NCBI GenBank assembly: GCA_020348865.1
Contig: CP070754.1
Coordinates: 1,329,099 to 1,376,060 of the forward strand
DNA length: 46,962 nt
From: Candidatus Bathyarchaeota archaeon
GTDB taxonomy: Archaea; Thermoproteota; Bathyarchaeia; Bathyarchaeales; Bathyarchaeaceae
Reading direction: 5' to 3'
How positions within the stretch are numbered: position 1 is the stretch's first letter; every line of letters begins with the position of its first letter. Position numbers and translations under genes: made by a program. Below, piece after piece: positions 30,372-37,898 of the stretch. The notes below the pieces were generated by a model. It was not told the origin of the DNA. It did not search any database and saw only the letters and a list, made by a program, of their open reading frames with translations.

Positions 30372-31127
30372 GTGATATTGATTCGTCTCGAAGTTCGTGA
30401 CCAAACGGCCATACTGAAGCTGAATCGAAGCACGACAAACGCGCTGAATCTTGAGCTTGTCAATCAGTTGGCTGAGAACCTGCAAAGAGTGAAAGATGGC
30501 TCGAACATCCGTGGTCTTGTGTTTGGCAGTTCTAATTACAAGTTTTTTTCTATTGGATTTGACATCCCTCAGCTGATTGGGCTTGATAGGAAGGATTTCG
30601 TGGTCTATTATCAAGCGTACAACCGTGTTTGCATGGATTTGTACACTTTGCCCAAGCCCACTGTAGCAGCGTTGACTGGTCATGCTATTGCTGGAGGGTG
30701 TATTCTGGCTCTCTGTTGTGACTACAGGTTTATTGCTGAGGGTCGGAAGTTGATGGGGCTCAACGAGATTAAGCTTGGATTGCCTGTTCCTTATCCTGGT
30801 GACCGCATTCTACGGGACTTGGTTGGGGTTCGAAATGCCCGTGAGATTATGAGTACAGGCGAGTTTTATGGTCCTGAAGAGTTGCTTCAGATGGGTGTAG
30901 TTGATCAAGTGTTGCCGTCAGAGCAGGTGATGTTGAAGTCGATTGAGAAAGCTAAATCGCTTGGCGGTTTACCTCATGAAGCGTTTCGAATGATAAAAAA
31001 CAATCGTGTAGAGATGGTTGAAGCAGAAGTCTTGTCGCGATTGAAGGAGAAAGAGCAGTTTTTCATAGAGCGTTGGTTTTCGGATGAAGCTCGTGAACAG
31101 TTGAGAGAGGCAATCAAGAAATTTTAG
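30372..31127 (+). CDS. Enoyl-CoA hydratase/isomerase (crotonase) family protein
   Basis: A 251-residue crotonase-fold protein. The acyl-CoA oxyanion segments are VFGSSNYKFFSIGFD and ALTGHAIAGGCILALCCDYR, followed by GLNEIKLGLPVPYPGD, which includes one glutamate in the usual catalytic region. FSIGFDIPQL replaces the common FCAGADLKEL. This fits an isomerase or a divergent hydratase better than a classical beta-oxidation enzyme. No other fatty-acid genes are nearby. It starts at a GTG after AGGGA. An alternating tract follows the stop directly. Confidence 0.85.
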   Translation: MILIRLEVRDQTAILKLNRSTTNALNLELVNQLAENLQRVKDGSNIRGLVFGSSNYKFFSIGFDIPQLIGLDRKDFVVYYQAYNRVCMDLYTLPKPTVAALTGHAIAGGCILALCCDYRFIAEGRKLMGLNEIKLGLPVPYPGDRILRDLVGVRNAREIMSTGEFYGPEELLQMGVVDQVLPSEQVMLKSIEKAKSLGGLPHEAFRMIKNNRVEMVEAEVLSRLKEKEQFFIERWFSDEAREQLREAIKKF

Positions 31128-31142
31128 ACGCATACGCGCGCA
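31128..31142. repeat. Alternating purine-pyrimidine tract (ACGCATACGCGCGCA)
   Basis: Fifteen perfectly alternating bases immediately after the crotonase stop codon, at the left edge of the 430-bp spacer before the polysaccharide cluster. Confidence 0.6.
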
Positions 31143-31378
31143 AAAACGCCAAATCCTCTTCTGTCCGCAATTGTGCCTTGTTTGGGTGCGCTGGTATGGG
31201 GAATACGTTTCAAATGATTCAAATTTTATGTAGTCGAGCTCTTTCGGTTTGTTTCGGTCTGCGATTTGGACTTTTTGAAATCTGCGTTTCCAGATTTTCG
31301 CACGTTTCAGAATAGAAGCTAATTATATAACATTCTGAAGTAAGGCTTAAATGATGCGCATTTCTAGATAGGATTGGT
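31143..31378. promoter_or_regulatory. Leader region of the polysaccharide cluster
   Basis: No gene is seen. Two TATA-like boxes are present: AATTATATAACATT near 31321-31334 and AAGGCTTAAATGA at 31341-31353. The second lies about 26 bp before the TTG of the small ORF at 31379. GAAATCTGCGTTTC near 31277-31290 can form a short hairpin. Confidence 0.4.
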
Positions 31379-31564
31379 TTGATTCCGGTTGCTGCTGGAA
31401 TCTTGCTGAAGAAAGTGAGAGGAGAAACGGTTCAATTGCTGACTAGGCAGAGGTCTATAGAGGCTAATGCCGTCACACAAGGATTTTGGCCCAAGGCTTT
31501 GCACATATGTTCATTTGCAGAAGCGTTGAACTCGCCCAAGTGCTTGGGAGGGTGTTTTCATTGA
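31379..31564 (+). CDS. Small ORF coupled to the epimerase gene (uncertain)
   Basis: A 61-codon frame from a TTG, IPVAAGILLKKVRGETVQLL and onward. It is the first frame behind a good TATA box and ends with TGA overlapping the TTG of the epimerase (TTGA), as expected for translational coupling. The first 25 residues vaguely recall the first strands of a Nudix domain, but no Nudix box is present, so it could be a remnant or a short leader peptide. Confidence 0.35.
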   Translation: MIPVAAGILLKKVRGETVQLLTRQRSIEANAVTQGFWPKALHICSFAEALNSPKCLGGCFH

Positions 31565-32442
31565 TTCTTGTGACTGGAGGATCGGGCTTTATAGGGAGCC
31601 ACCTTGTGGACGAGCTGATTGAGCAGGGATATGGCGTCAGGGTATTCGATAGAATGAAGCCTTTGCGAGAGGATGTCGAATGGTTCCAAGGAGATTTGAA
31701 GAAAGACGAAGACCTCTTGCTTGCCTGTAAGGACGTTGAGGCAATATTCCATTTGGCGGCGGTAGCTGATGTTAATCTGGCTGTATCTTATCCTGAGACA
31801 TGTTTGGATATCAATGAGAACTACACTGTCAAATTGCTAAAGGCTGCAGTCTCCAACGAAGTTGAAAGGATACTGCTCGCCTCAACCACTTGGGTTTACG
31901 GGAAAACAAATGGAAAAGTTGACGAAGATAGTTCCATACCAATGCCTGGTCACGTGTACACGAAGTCAAAAATCGGGCAGGAACACTTGGTGTATGGCTG
32001 GCATGAGAGTTATGGTTTGGACTATACAATTTTGAGATATGGCATACCCTACGGACCCAGAATGAGGTCGAATATGGCTATAGCCACTTTTGTGCGAAAA
32101 GCCTCGAGAAGCGAACCAATCACAATCTTTGGAGATGGAAACCAAGGAAGATGTTTTGTCTACGTTGAGGATTTGGCCGAGGGAAATGTCGCAGCCATGC
32201 AGGAAGGCGGAAAGAATCAAATTTTCAATCTGGCTGGAGAAGAGTTTGTCACAATAAACCAGATTGTTGAGAATCTGAAACAGATCTTTGGAGAAATAGA
32301 CGCCAGATATGATTGTTCTAGACTAAATGACTTCAAAGGAGTCGTGGTTGACATCCAGAAAGCAAAGAACCTTCTTGGATGGAAACCAAAAACACGGCTT
32401 GCAGTTGGTCTACGCAAATATGTGGAGTCCATCAAACAATGA
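31561..32442 (+). CDS. NAD-dependent nucleotide-sugar epimerase/dehydratase
   Basis: A 293-residue extended SDR enzyme. The Rossmann motif GGSGFIGSH is at residues about 6-14, the active-site S/T in LLASTTWVYG, and Y-x3-K in YTKSK. The C-terminal region has TIFGDGNQGRCFVYVEDLAE and GWKPKTRLAVGL, typical of GalE/RfbB-like sugar epimerases. The frame is open further upstream, but GGGAGGGTG lies about 7 nt before the TTG at 31561, where the protein reads MILVTGG as expected. It leads the sugar cluster and is followed 17 bp later by a glycosyltransferase. Confidence 0.9.
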   Translation: MILVTGGSGFIGSHLVDELIEQGYGVRVFDRMKPLREDVEWFQGDLKKDEDLLLACKDVEAIFHLAAVADVNLAVSYPETCLDINENYTVKLLKAAVSNEVERILLASTTWVYGKTNGKVDEDSSIPMPGHVYTKSKIGQEHLVYGWHESYGLDYTILRYGIPYGPRMRSNMAIATFVRKASRSEPITIFGDGNQGRCFVYVEDLAEGNVAAMQEGGKNQIFNLAGEEFVTINQIVENLKQIFGEIDARYDCSRLNDFKGVVVDIQKAKNLLGWKPKTRLAVGLRKYVESIKQ

Positions 32443-32459
32443 TTCGTGGAGGATGCGTT

Positions 32460-33182
32460 GTGTCAAAGGGCTTATTTATCATACCCGCCTACAATGAAGA
32501 AAAGCATATAGACAGCGTACTGGATGATGCTTTAAGCTTGAGAGAATCATATCCACGTTGGGACCTGCTAGTCGTTGATGACGGATCCATTGACAGCACT
32601 GCCAAGATCGCGAGAGCCAAAGGTGTCAACGTTATTGAACACAAGGAGAATGGTGGGGAGGAGGCAGCGATCCAAACTGGTTTCGACTACGCCATCAAAC
32701 ATGACTACGACTTTGTTGTTAAATTCGATGGCGACGGGCAACACAATCCCTTGGAGGTTGCTAGAATTCTGAATCCGCTTCTGAGGAACGAGGCTGACGT
32801 CGTTATTGGCTCACGGGTTTCCAGTTATCCTGAACCACTGCTCTTCAAAATTGGTCGCACCTTTTGCTCGGTGTTTGTCTCTTTTTTCGCTCGTAGATTG
32901 GTTGCTGATCCCACATCTGGCTTCAAGGGACGAAATCGAGCAGCAATAAAGCATTCAAGAATGTTTTATTCGGTCGCTAATAGGCTGCACAATGACATGG
33001 TGAACGACATAGAAGAGCTCATCTTGTACTCAATGAAGAAGATGAGGATAAAAGAGGTTCCCGTGAATATGAATGGAAATGGTGGCGTTTCGAAATGCTA
33101 TTTTTCAATCAGATTGTTCAAGTTCCCAATTGTCCTCTTCTCAACCGTGTTTAGAGCCTTCCTTGCTGGCGACAGAGCATAA
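32460..33182 (+). CDS. Family 2 glycosyltransferase (dolichyl-phosphate mannosyltransferase-like)
   Basis: A 240-residue GT-A enzyme: FIIPAYNEEKHI, the nucleotide-binding DDGS, then VVKFDGDGQHNP with the D-x-D metal motif, and VVIGSRVSSYPEP followed by DPTSGFKG. This is the DPM1/polyprenol-phosphate glycosyltransferase pattern, without added membrane helices. The frame includes an ATG at 32439, but GGAGGA sits about six bases before the GTG at 32460, which gives the family N-terminus. It probably loads a sugar onto a lipid carrier for the GT-C-like protein at 42948. Confidence 0.88.
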   Translation: MSKGLFIIPAYNEEKHIDSVLDDALSLRESYPRWDLLVVDDGSIDSTAKIARAKGVNVIEHKENGGEEAAIQTGFDYAIKHDYDFVVKFDGDGQHNPLEVARILNPLLRNEADVVIGSRVSSYPEPLLFKIGRTFCSVFVSFFARRLVADPTSGFKGRNRAAIKHSRMFYSVANRLHNDMVNDIEELILYSMKKMRIKEVPVNMNGNGGVSKCYFSIRLFKFPIVLFSTVFRAFLAGDRA

Positions 33183-33223
33183 ACGTGCGCATATCAGCTC
33201 CAAGTAGAACAAGATTTTAATTC

Positions 33224-33239
33224 GCATGCACACATGCGA
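33224..33239. repeat. Alternating and palindromic tract (CGCATGCACACATGCG)
   Basis: Sixteen alternating bases that also form a 6-bp inverted repeat (CGCATG-CACA-CATGCG). It lies 17 bp before the ATG at 33257, downstream of a TATA-like GATTTTAATTC, so it may be within the leader. A second tract, ACGTGCGCATAT, is at 33184-33195. Confidence 0.6.
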
Positions 33240-33256
33240 ACTAGGGAGAAGTTTTC

Positions 33257-33763
33257 ATGAGGTTTTTCGTGGGTAATGGCAGTCAATTTGAGGAGAAACT
33301 GCAAGATTATCCTACTCCATGGGCTGACTTTCTTCGTGCCTCAAGAATATTGGTAGTTGGCGTCGTGGACGATAATGCTGTCGCTGCTTACGGCATAAGA
33401 AGCATGTTGAATGTGATGACATTGTACGTGAAGGAAGGATACCGTGGCCAAGGGATAGGTAGGCAATTGTGGGAGAAGGTATATAATGTTGCGCGAAAAC
33501 AAAGGGTTCACTTCTTTACAGGAGAATTGCCTTTCCAACATCTCCATTCTAAGTATGGACTGCTTCTTTTTTCTGAGTACGGTTGCAGAGTGATGAAGCG
33601 TTTTGATAAGAGCAAAACTGTACTCATAATGTGTCCGTTCACCATTGAAGGTGGCATCTTTTGCGCATTTCTTCGCATAATATGTTCAATGATACCAGCA
33701 GAGCTTTTAAGACAAATCACTGACTGGTTGAGCAAAAGAACCAGATCGAAACGAGGATGTTGA
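33257..33763 (+). CDS. GNAT acetyltransferase paired with a sugar aminotransferase
   Basis: A 168-residue GNAT protein. The CoA loop is in MTLYVKEGYRGQGIGRQLWE, followed by NVARKQRVHFFTGE. The C-terminus has an amphipathic or hydrophobic segment (GGIFCAFLRIICSMIPAEL). It ends three bases before the DegT aminotransferase start, so it likely acetylates the amino sugar that enzyme makes, or an intermediate. That pairing is inference; GNAT substrates cannot be read from sequence. Confidence 0.75.
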   Translation: MRFFVGNGSQFEEKLQDYPTPWADFLRASRILVVGVVDDNAVAAYGIRSMLNVMTLYVKEGYRGQGIGRQLWEKVYNVARKQRVHFFTGELPFQHLHSKYGLLLFSEYGCRVMKRFDKSKTVLIMCPFTIEGGIFCAFLRIICSMIPAELLRQITDWLSKRTRSKRGC

Positions 33764-33766
33764 AGG

Positions 33767-34900
33767 ATGAGTGAACGAAGAATACCACCGGTTAAGCCTT
33801 ATTTTCCGTCAAAGGATATTGATCAACTGAAAGCTGATCTTGAAGTTATCCTGCGTTCGGGCATGTTAACCTCATGGACGTATATGAAAAAATTTGAGGA
33901 TTTGTATGCAAAGTCATGCCAAGTGAAACATGCTATAGCTGTGAGTTCAGGGACGAGTGCTCTCGAGATTACACTTAGATGTCTTGACGTCAAGAAGGGC
34001 GATGAGGTGTTGGTTCCGACCAACACGTTTACGTCCACTGCTGCTGCCGTGTTTTTTGCTGGAGCAAAGCCCGTGCTGACAGATATAGACTCTGAGTCGC
34101 TGTGTATCGATGTAGAAAGTGTGCAAAAAAATATCACGAGAAAAACTAAGGGAATAATAGCTGTTCATATAGGCGGTTTGGTCTGTCCGGAGATGAGAAT
34201 TCTCAAGGAAACGTGCGAAAGTCGCGGGCTGTTTTTGGTTGAGGATGCTGCTCATGCACATGGGAGCAGTATTGATAGGCAACCAGCTGGATCGCTGGGG
34301 AATGTTGGGTGCTTCAGCTTTTATCCCACTAAGGTTATGACCACTGGAGAGGGTGGCATGATAACCACGAATATTGAAGGAGTAGCTGACAAAGCAAGGG
34401 TTCTAAGAGATCAAGGGAAGGAAAACTTCCACAGCAGCAGAATAGTTGAATTGGGATACAACTGGAGAATGTCCGAAATAGGCGCTGCAACGGGTTTGTT
34501 GCAGTTGAAGAGGCTGTCAGAGATGGTTGAGAGCAGAAACAAGCTCGCTAGCTACTATGATCGCGAGTTGAGTCAAGTATCCGAGATTGAGCCTTTGAAA
34601 GTACCATCAAACATAGTCAGCAACTACTACAAGCATGTAGCGTTCCTTGACAGAGGAATAGATCGAGAGGCTTTCAAAGCGGAGCTCAAGAAAAGTGGCG
34701 TGAGTTGTGGAGGTGAAGTCTATTGGCCACCTTTGCACTTACAGCCTGTCTACAAGAGGTTGCTTGGCACAAAAGATGGAGACTTTCCAGTGGCTGAGGG
34801 CGTCTGCAGTAGGATGGTGTGTCTGCCGATGTATACTCAGATGACCCAAAATGAAGCAGAGTATGTGATTGAAAAAGTACGTAGTGTCCTTCAAAGTTAG
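33767..34900 (+). CDS. DegT/DnrJ/EryC1/StrS-family sugar aminotransferase
   Basis: A 377-residue PLP enzyme: PYFPSKDIDQLKADLEVILR, HAIAVSSGTSALEITLRCLD, VEDAAHAHGSS and CFSFYPTKVMTTGEGGM, where the lysine (about residue 188) forms the Schiff base. GYNWRMSEIGAATGLLQLKR and VYWPPLHLQPVYKRL complete the pattern. It would convert a nucleotide keto-sugar into an amino sugar. Length and motifs are complete. It is co-transcribed with the GNAT gene upstream. Confidence 0.93.
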   Translation: MSERRIPPVKPYFPSKDIDQLKADLEVILRSGMLTSWTYMKKFEDLYAKSCQVKHAIAVSSGTSALEITLRCLDVKKGDEVLVPTNTFTSTAAAVFFAGAKPVLTDIDSESLCIDVESVQKNITRKTKGIIAVHIGGLVCPEMRILKETCESRGLFLVEDAAHAHGSSIDRQPAGSLGNVGCFSFYPTKVMTTGEGGMITTNIEGVADKARVLRDQGKENFHSSRIVELGYNWRMSEIGAATGLLQLKRLSEMVESRNKLASYYDRELSQVSEIEPLKVPSNIVSNYYKHVAFLDRGIDREAFKAELKKSGVSCGGEVYWPPLHLQPVYKRLLGTKDGDFPVAEGVCSRMVCLPMYTQMTQNEAEYVIEKVRSVLQS

Positions 34901-34946
34901 AGTGATAAAGCCCTTTAGTATTCGCGTGTGATTTCCTACGTGAATC

Positions 34947-34979
34947 TGTACACACATTTTGGAGTTTGAACACCTTATG
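34947..34979 (+). promoter_or_regulatory. Alternating tract plus TATA box before the deacetylase
   Basis: TGTACACACAT at 34947-34957 alternates over 11 bases. ACACCTTATGC, a TATA box of the local CTTATG type, follows at 34968-34978, about 36 bp before the ATG at 35015. Confidence 0.45.
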
Positions 34980-35014
34980 CATCAGAAACCGATAAAGCTT
35001 CCGTGGGAAACGCG

Positions 35015-35884
35015 ATGATGTGCCTATCTGTTGATGTGGAGGGGTGGTCTCACTACCTATTGCGTTCTGGGAAAGAGACAACTCCCAGCTATCAAAGTAG
35101 TAGATTTTTTGATCTAAGCATATCTCAGTCTCTTCGCAGCCTTCTAAAGGTCTTAGGAAAATATGGAGCAACCTCCACCTTTTTCGTACTGGGTGAAATC
35201 GCAAGGTCTTCTCCGGAAATTGTTGAGGAAATTCACAATCTCGGCCACGAGATCGCGTCCCACGGCTATTCTCATGTTCAGCTCACAAAAACAGACATAA
35301 ATGATTTCGAAAAGAAGGAAAAAATGAACATGGCTCTACTGGAAAAAATAACTGGCGAAAGACCAAAAGGCTTCCGAGCACCCACGTTCAACATAAATGC
35401 GGAAGTCATAAACTCGTTGGAAAGGATTGGGTACGTGTACGATTCATCTGTCGTACCATCCATAATGGTTCCAGGATGGTTCGGGCTCGTCAACGCCCCA
35501 CTACATCCATATCATCCGGGTAGACTAGACATTTCTAAAACTTGCGAGCAGAGAAACATTTGCGAAGTGCCCCTCGCGGTTTTTCCTCTTTTGCGCCTAC
35601 CAGTAGTTGGAGGTTGGTTTCTAAGAAATATTGGAGTTACATATACCAAGACAGCGATTAAACTTCTTCTTAGAAAAAGAATTCCGGTGATTCTCATGAT
35701 TCATCTACAGGACTTGAGTGTAATCAGACCAAAAGTGGAGGGGGCACCCTTTCACATGTTTAGAAATTCTGGAAGATACGCTCTCAAGGCGGTTGAAATC
35801 ATTTTGCATAATTTCAAAACCAGAACAATGCCTATATCTGAGATAATATCTACGTGGGATATGCACGCAATTAACGGTCTGTAG
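35015..35884 (+). CDS. Polysaccharide deacetylase (NodB family)
   Basis: A 289-residue NodB-fold enzyme of carbohydrate esterase family 4. The metal aspartate is in LSVDVEGW, the histidine pair in EIASHGYSHVQL, and the catalytic arginine segment in GFRAPTFNIN. The C-terminal LRKRIPVILMIHLQDL supplies the distal histidine. The sequence resembles deacetylases of exopolysaccharide clusters (the type followed by DUF3473). It removes acetyl groups from N-acetylated sugars, possibly of the glycan made here. The frame reaches a GTG at 35003; the ATG at 35015 is chosen. Confidence 0.9.
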   Translation: MMCLSVDVEGWSHYLLRSGKETTPSYQSSRFFDLSISQSLRSLLKVLGKYGATSTFFVLGEIARSSPEIVEEIHNLGHEIASHGYSHVQLTKTDINDFEKKEKMNMALLEKITGERPKGFRAPTFNINAEVINSLERIGYVYDSSVVPSIMVPGWFGLVNAPLHPYHPGRLDISKTCEQRNICEVPLAVFPLLRLPVVGGWFLRNIGVTYTKTAIKLLLRKRIPVILMIHLQDLSVIRPKVEGAPFHMFRNSGRYALKAVEIILHNFKTRTMPISEIISTWDMHAINGL

Positions 35885-35966
35885 TCTGCAAGGGCGCTTC
35901 GTGAACTAAGAATTAGTGCATAAGATTCGCGTGACTGGAATCAAGACATCAATGTTTGGTGACGAA

Positions 35967-37040
35967 ATGTTGGAGAGTGAAGGAATCCGTTTTGGTGCAC
36001 AAGTACAAGCGGGGCCATTTTCCAAGATTGTCGAGCAATGTGTTCTTTGTGAGAAACTTGGTTTCGATTCCGTTTGGTATCCCGACCATATGGTTGGAGG
36101 GAATCCGTCTATTCAATGGCCGGAACTATTCACTACTCTGACCACAATGGGGATTAACACCTCTAAAGTCACGGTTGCTTCGCTCGCCACGGATCCTCTC
36201 AAGAGACACCCTTCTGTAATAGCTCAGTCACTAGCCACAATTGACGGAATTGTCGGAGGTCGCACGGCTCTCGGAATTGGAGCCGGCGAAGCAATGAACC
36301 TGGCACCTTATGGTATACCCATTAGCAACCTTTATGGAAAACTAAGAGAAGCAATCCAAGTGATAAAACTTCTCTGGACTGCAAGTCACGAAAACCCAGC
36401 AAAGTTTGAGGGGAGCTTCTTCAGTTTGAGCGATGCATTTCTACAGATTAAACCAATTAGGAAACCTCATCCGCCAATCTATGTAGGTGCCTTCGGTCCA
36501 CGCATGCTTGAAATGACTGGGGAGCTAGGTGATGGATGGATTCCGTTCTCTCACACGCCAGAAACCTACAGGAAATGCCTAAACGGGTCAATAAAGAAAG
36601 GCGCTGAAAAAGCTGGTAGAACTCTTTCGGATATTGAACCAGCGTTTCTAGCAGCCACTTCCATTTCGAATGATCGTGAACAGGCAAGAAAAGGAATTGA
36701 GAGAGCAGCGAAACGCTTCTTGGTTTTGCTACCCCGTGTTCTACAGATGGTGGCTCCACAAATTAAGCACCCTGGGGATGCCTACGCACTAGCCTATTGG
36801 ATGGGCCGTCTAAAAGCTGAAGATATGAAGGTTATATCAGATATAGCTGAGCAGATACCTACGGATATCGCGTTGAGAACGGTGTTTTGGGGCACTCCAG
36901 ATGATTGCGTAGAGCAGGTTGAAAGCTTCATCAAGGCGGGCTGTCGGCATATCATTTTCGGACTTAGAGGTAAAGATCCAGGTGCGGCTATACGGCTTCT
37001 CAGCGAAGTTGTCTCATATTTTGGAGAGAGAAAGTTGTAG
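35967..37040 (+). CDS. LLM-class (probably F420-dependent) oxidoreductase
   Basis: A TIM-barrel enzyme of the bacterial-luciferase-like family, about 357 residues: RFGAQVQAGPFSKIVEQC, LGFDSVWYPDHM, ALGIGAGEAMNLAPYG, PHPPIYVGAFGPRMLEMTGE and LGDGWIPF. In archaea such proteins usually use F420, as in methylene-H4MPT reductase (Mer) and F420-dependent alcohol or sugar-phosphate dehydrogenases. Its place inside a glycan cluster suggests a redox step on a sugar or acyl donor (inference). The frame is open from a GTG at 35916; the ATG at 35967 follows GGTGA and fits the family start. Confidence 0.85.
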   Translation: MLESEGIRFGAQVQAGPFSKIVEQCVLCEKLGFDSVWYPDHMVGGNPSIQWPELFTTLTTMGINTSKVTVASLATDPLKRHPSVIAQSLATIDGIVGGRTALGIGAGEAMNLAPYGIPISNLYGKLREAIQVIKLLWTASHENPAKFEGSFFSLSDAFLQIKPIRKPHPPIYVGAFGPRMLEMTGELGDGWIPFSHTPETYRKCLNGSIKKGAEKAGRTLSDIEPAFLAATSISNDREQARKGIERAAKRFLVLLPRVLQMVAPQIKHPGDAYALAYWMGRLKAEDMKVISDIAEQIPTDIALRTVFWGTPDDCVEQVESFIKAGCRHIIFGLRGKDPGAAIRLLSEVVSYFGERKL

Positions 37041-37046
37041 GGGAAA

Positions 37047-37895
37047 GTGAGAAACGTGGATGGAAACGTCCTCAATAGGGGCAAGGAGGAGAAGCTTGGA
37101 GCAAGAATTCGCACGTTGAAACAGGGAGAGGAAACAGCACACTTGGACATGCTAAACTTATGCTTTGATCAATGGGGACGCAAAGAAGAATGGAAGAGAA
37201 AATATGAATTGTATCCCAATTTTAGCGCTGCAGAAAACGTGATTATTGTGCAGAAAGATGGAGAATGGGCTGGAGGAGGAACAGCATGGTTTCGTCACGC
37301 TCTTACGAAAGACTGCAAGAAGACAAGGGTGTATTGTGCAGCAGACTTGTATGTGCATCCAGATCACAGAGGCAGAGGTGTATACTCGACTGCGATGCGT
37401 AGCCTAAACCGGCTAGCTCAGAAAAAGGGGGCTGTTCTCGGCTTCGCCTTTCCTTCAATCTATAGACTTCCAGCAATAGCGCTACCTAAATATGGTTTCG
37501 TCGGAGTTTTTCACCCCATGACCCATGTATTTGTTTTGAACCCGGAAAAATTCTTCAGATTCTTGATTTCCCGGGCTAAAACGGCTTATCTTCCTGAAAA
37601 ATTCAACGGGGCAAAATTCGAGTTGGCAGTGTCTTTTGATACTCCTAGCGGCAAGCGCGTGATAACAGACACGTTTCAAGTGGAAAAAGGGCAGATCTCT
37701 GAGTACAGAGGAGCGCCAGACAAAAAGCATTTGGATTTGACGGTGAAAACGGAAATCGGAGTCTTGCTCAAAATTGTCTCTGGCTTCTACCTCGGGAAAA
37801 GGGCTTTCATTCGATCCCTGCTTTCGGCGTTCGTGAGAGGGCGCTTGAGGTTCCGTTTTTCGACGAGATTCATCCGATTATTTCTTGGGTTGTAG
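37047..37895 (+). CDS. GNAT acetyltransferase with C-terminal SCP2-like domain, copy 1
   Basis: A 282-residue protein. The GNAT part shows RVYCAADLYVHPDHRGRGVY and STAMRSLNRLAQKKGAV, then ALPKYGFVGVFHPM, as in Eis-type acetyltransferases. The C-terminal 100 residues (AVSFDTPSGKRVITDTFQVE, HLDLTVKTEIGVLLKIVSGF) look like the sterol-carrier-like domain that ends Eis proteins. The gene is in a tight operon: 6 bp behind the LLM gene and 3 bp before a related gene. The substrate is unknown; an amino group of a sugar or lipid intermediate is plausible. Confidence 0.7.
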   Translation: MRNVDGNVLNRGKEEKLGARIRTLKQGEETAHLDMLNLCFDQWGRKEEWKRKYELYPNFSAAENVIIVQKDGEWAGGGTAWFRHALTKDCKKTRVYCAADLYVHPDHRGRGVYSTAMRSLNRLAQKKGAVLGFAFPSIYRLPAIALPKYGFVGVFHPMTHVFVLNPEKFFRFLISRAKTAYLPEKFNGAKFELAVSFDTPSGKRVITDTFQVEKGQISEYRGAPDKKHLDLTVKTEIGVLLKIVSGFYLGKRAFIRSLLSAFVRGRLRFRFSTRFIRLFLGL

Positions 37896-37898
37896 CAA

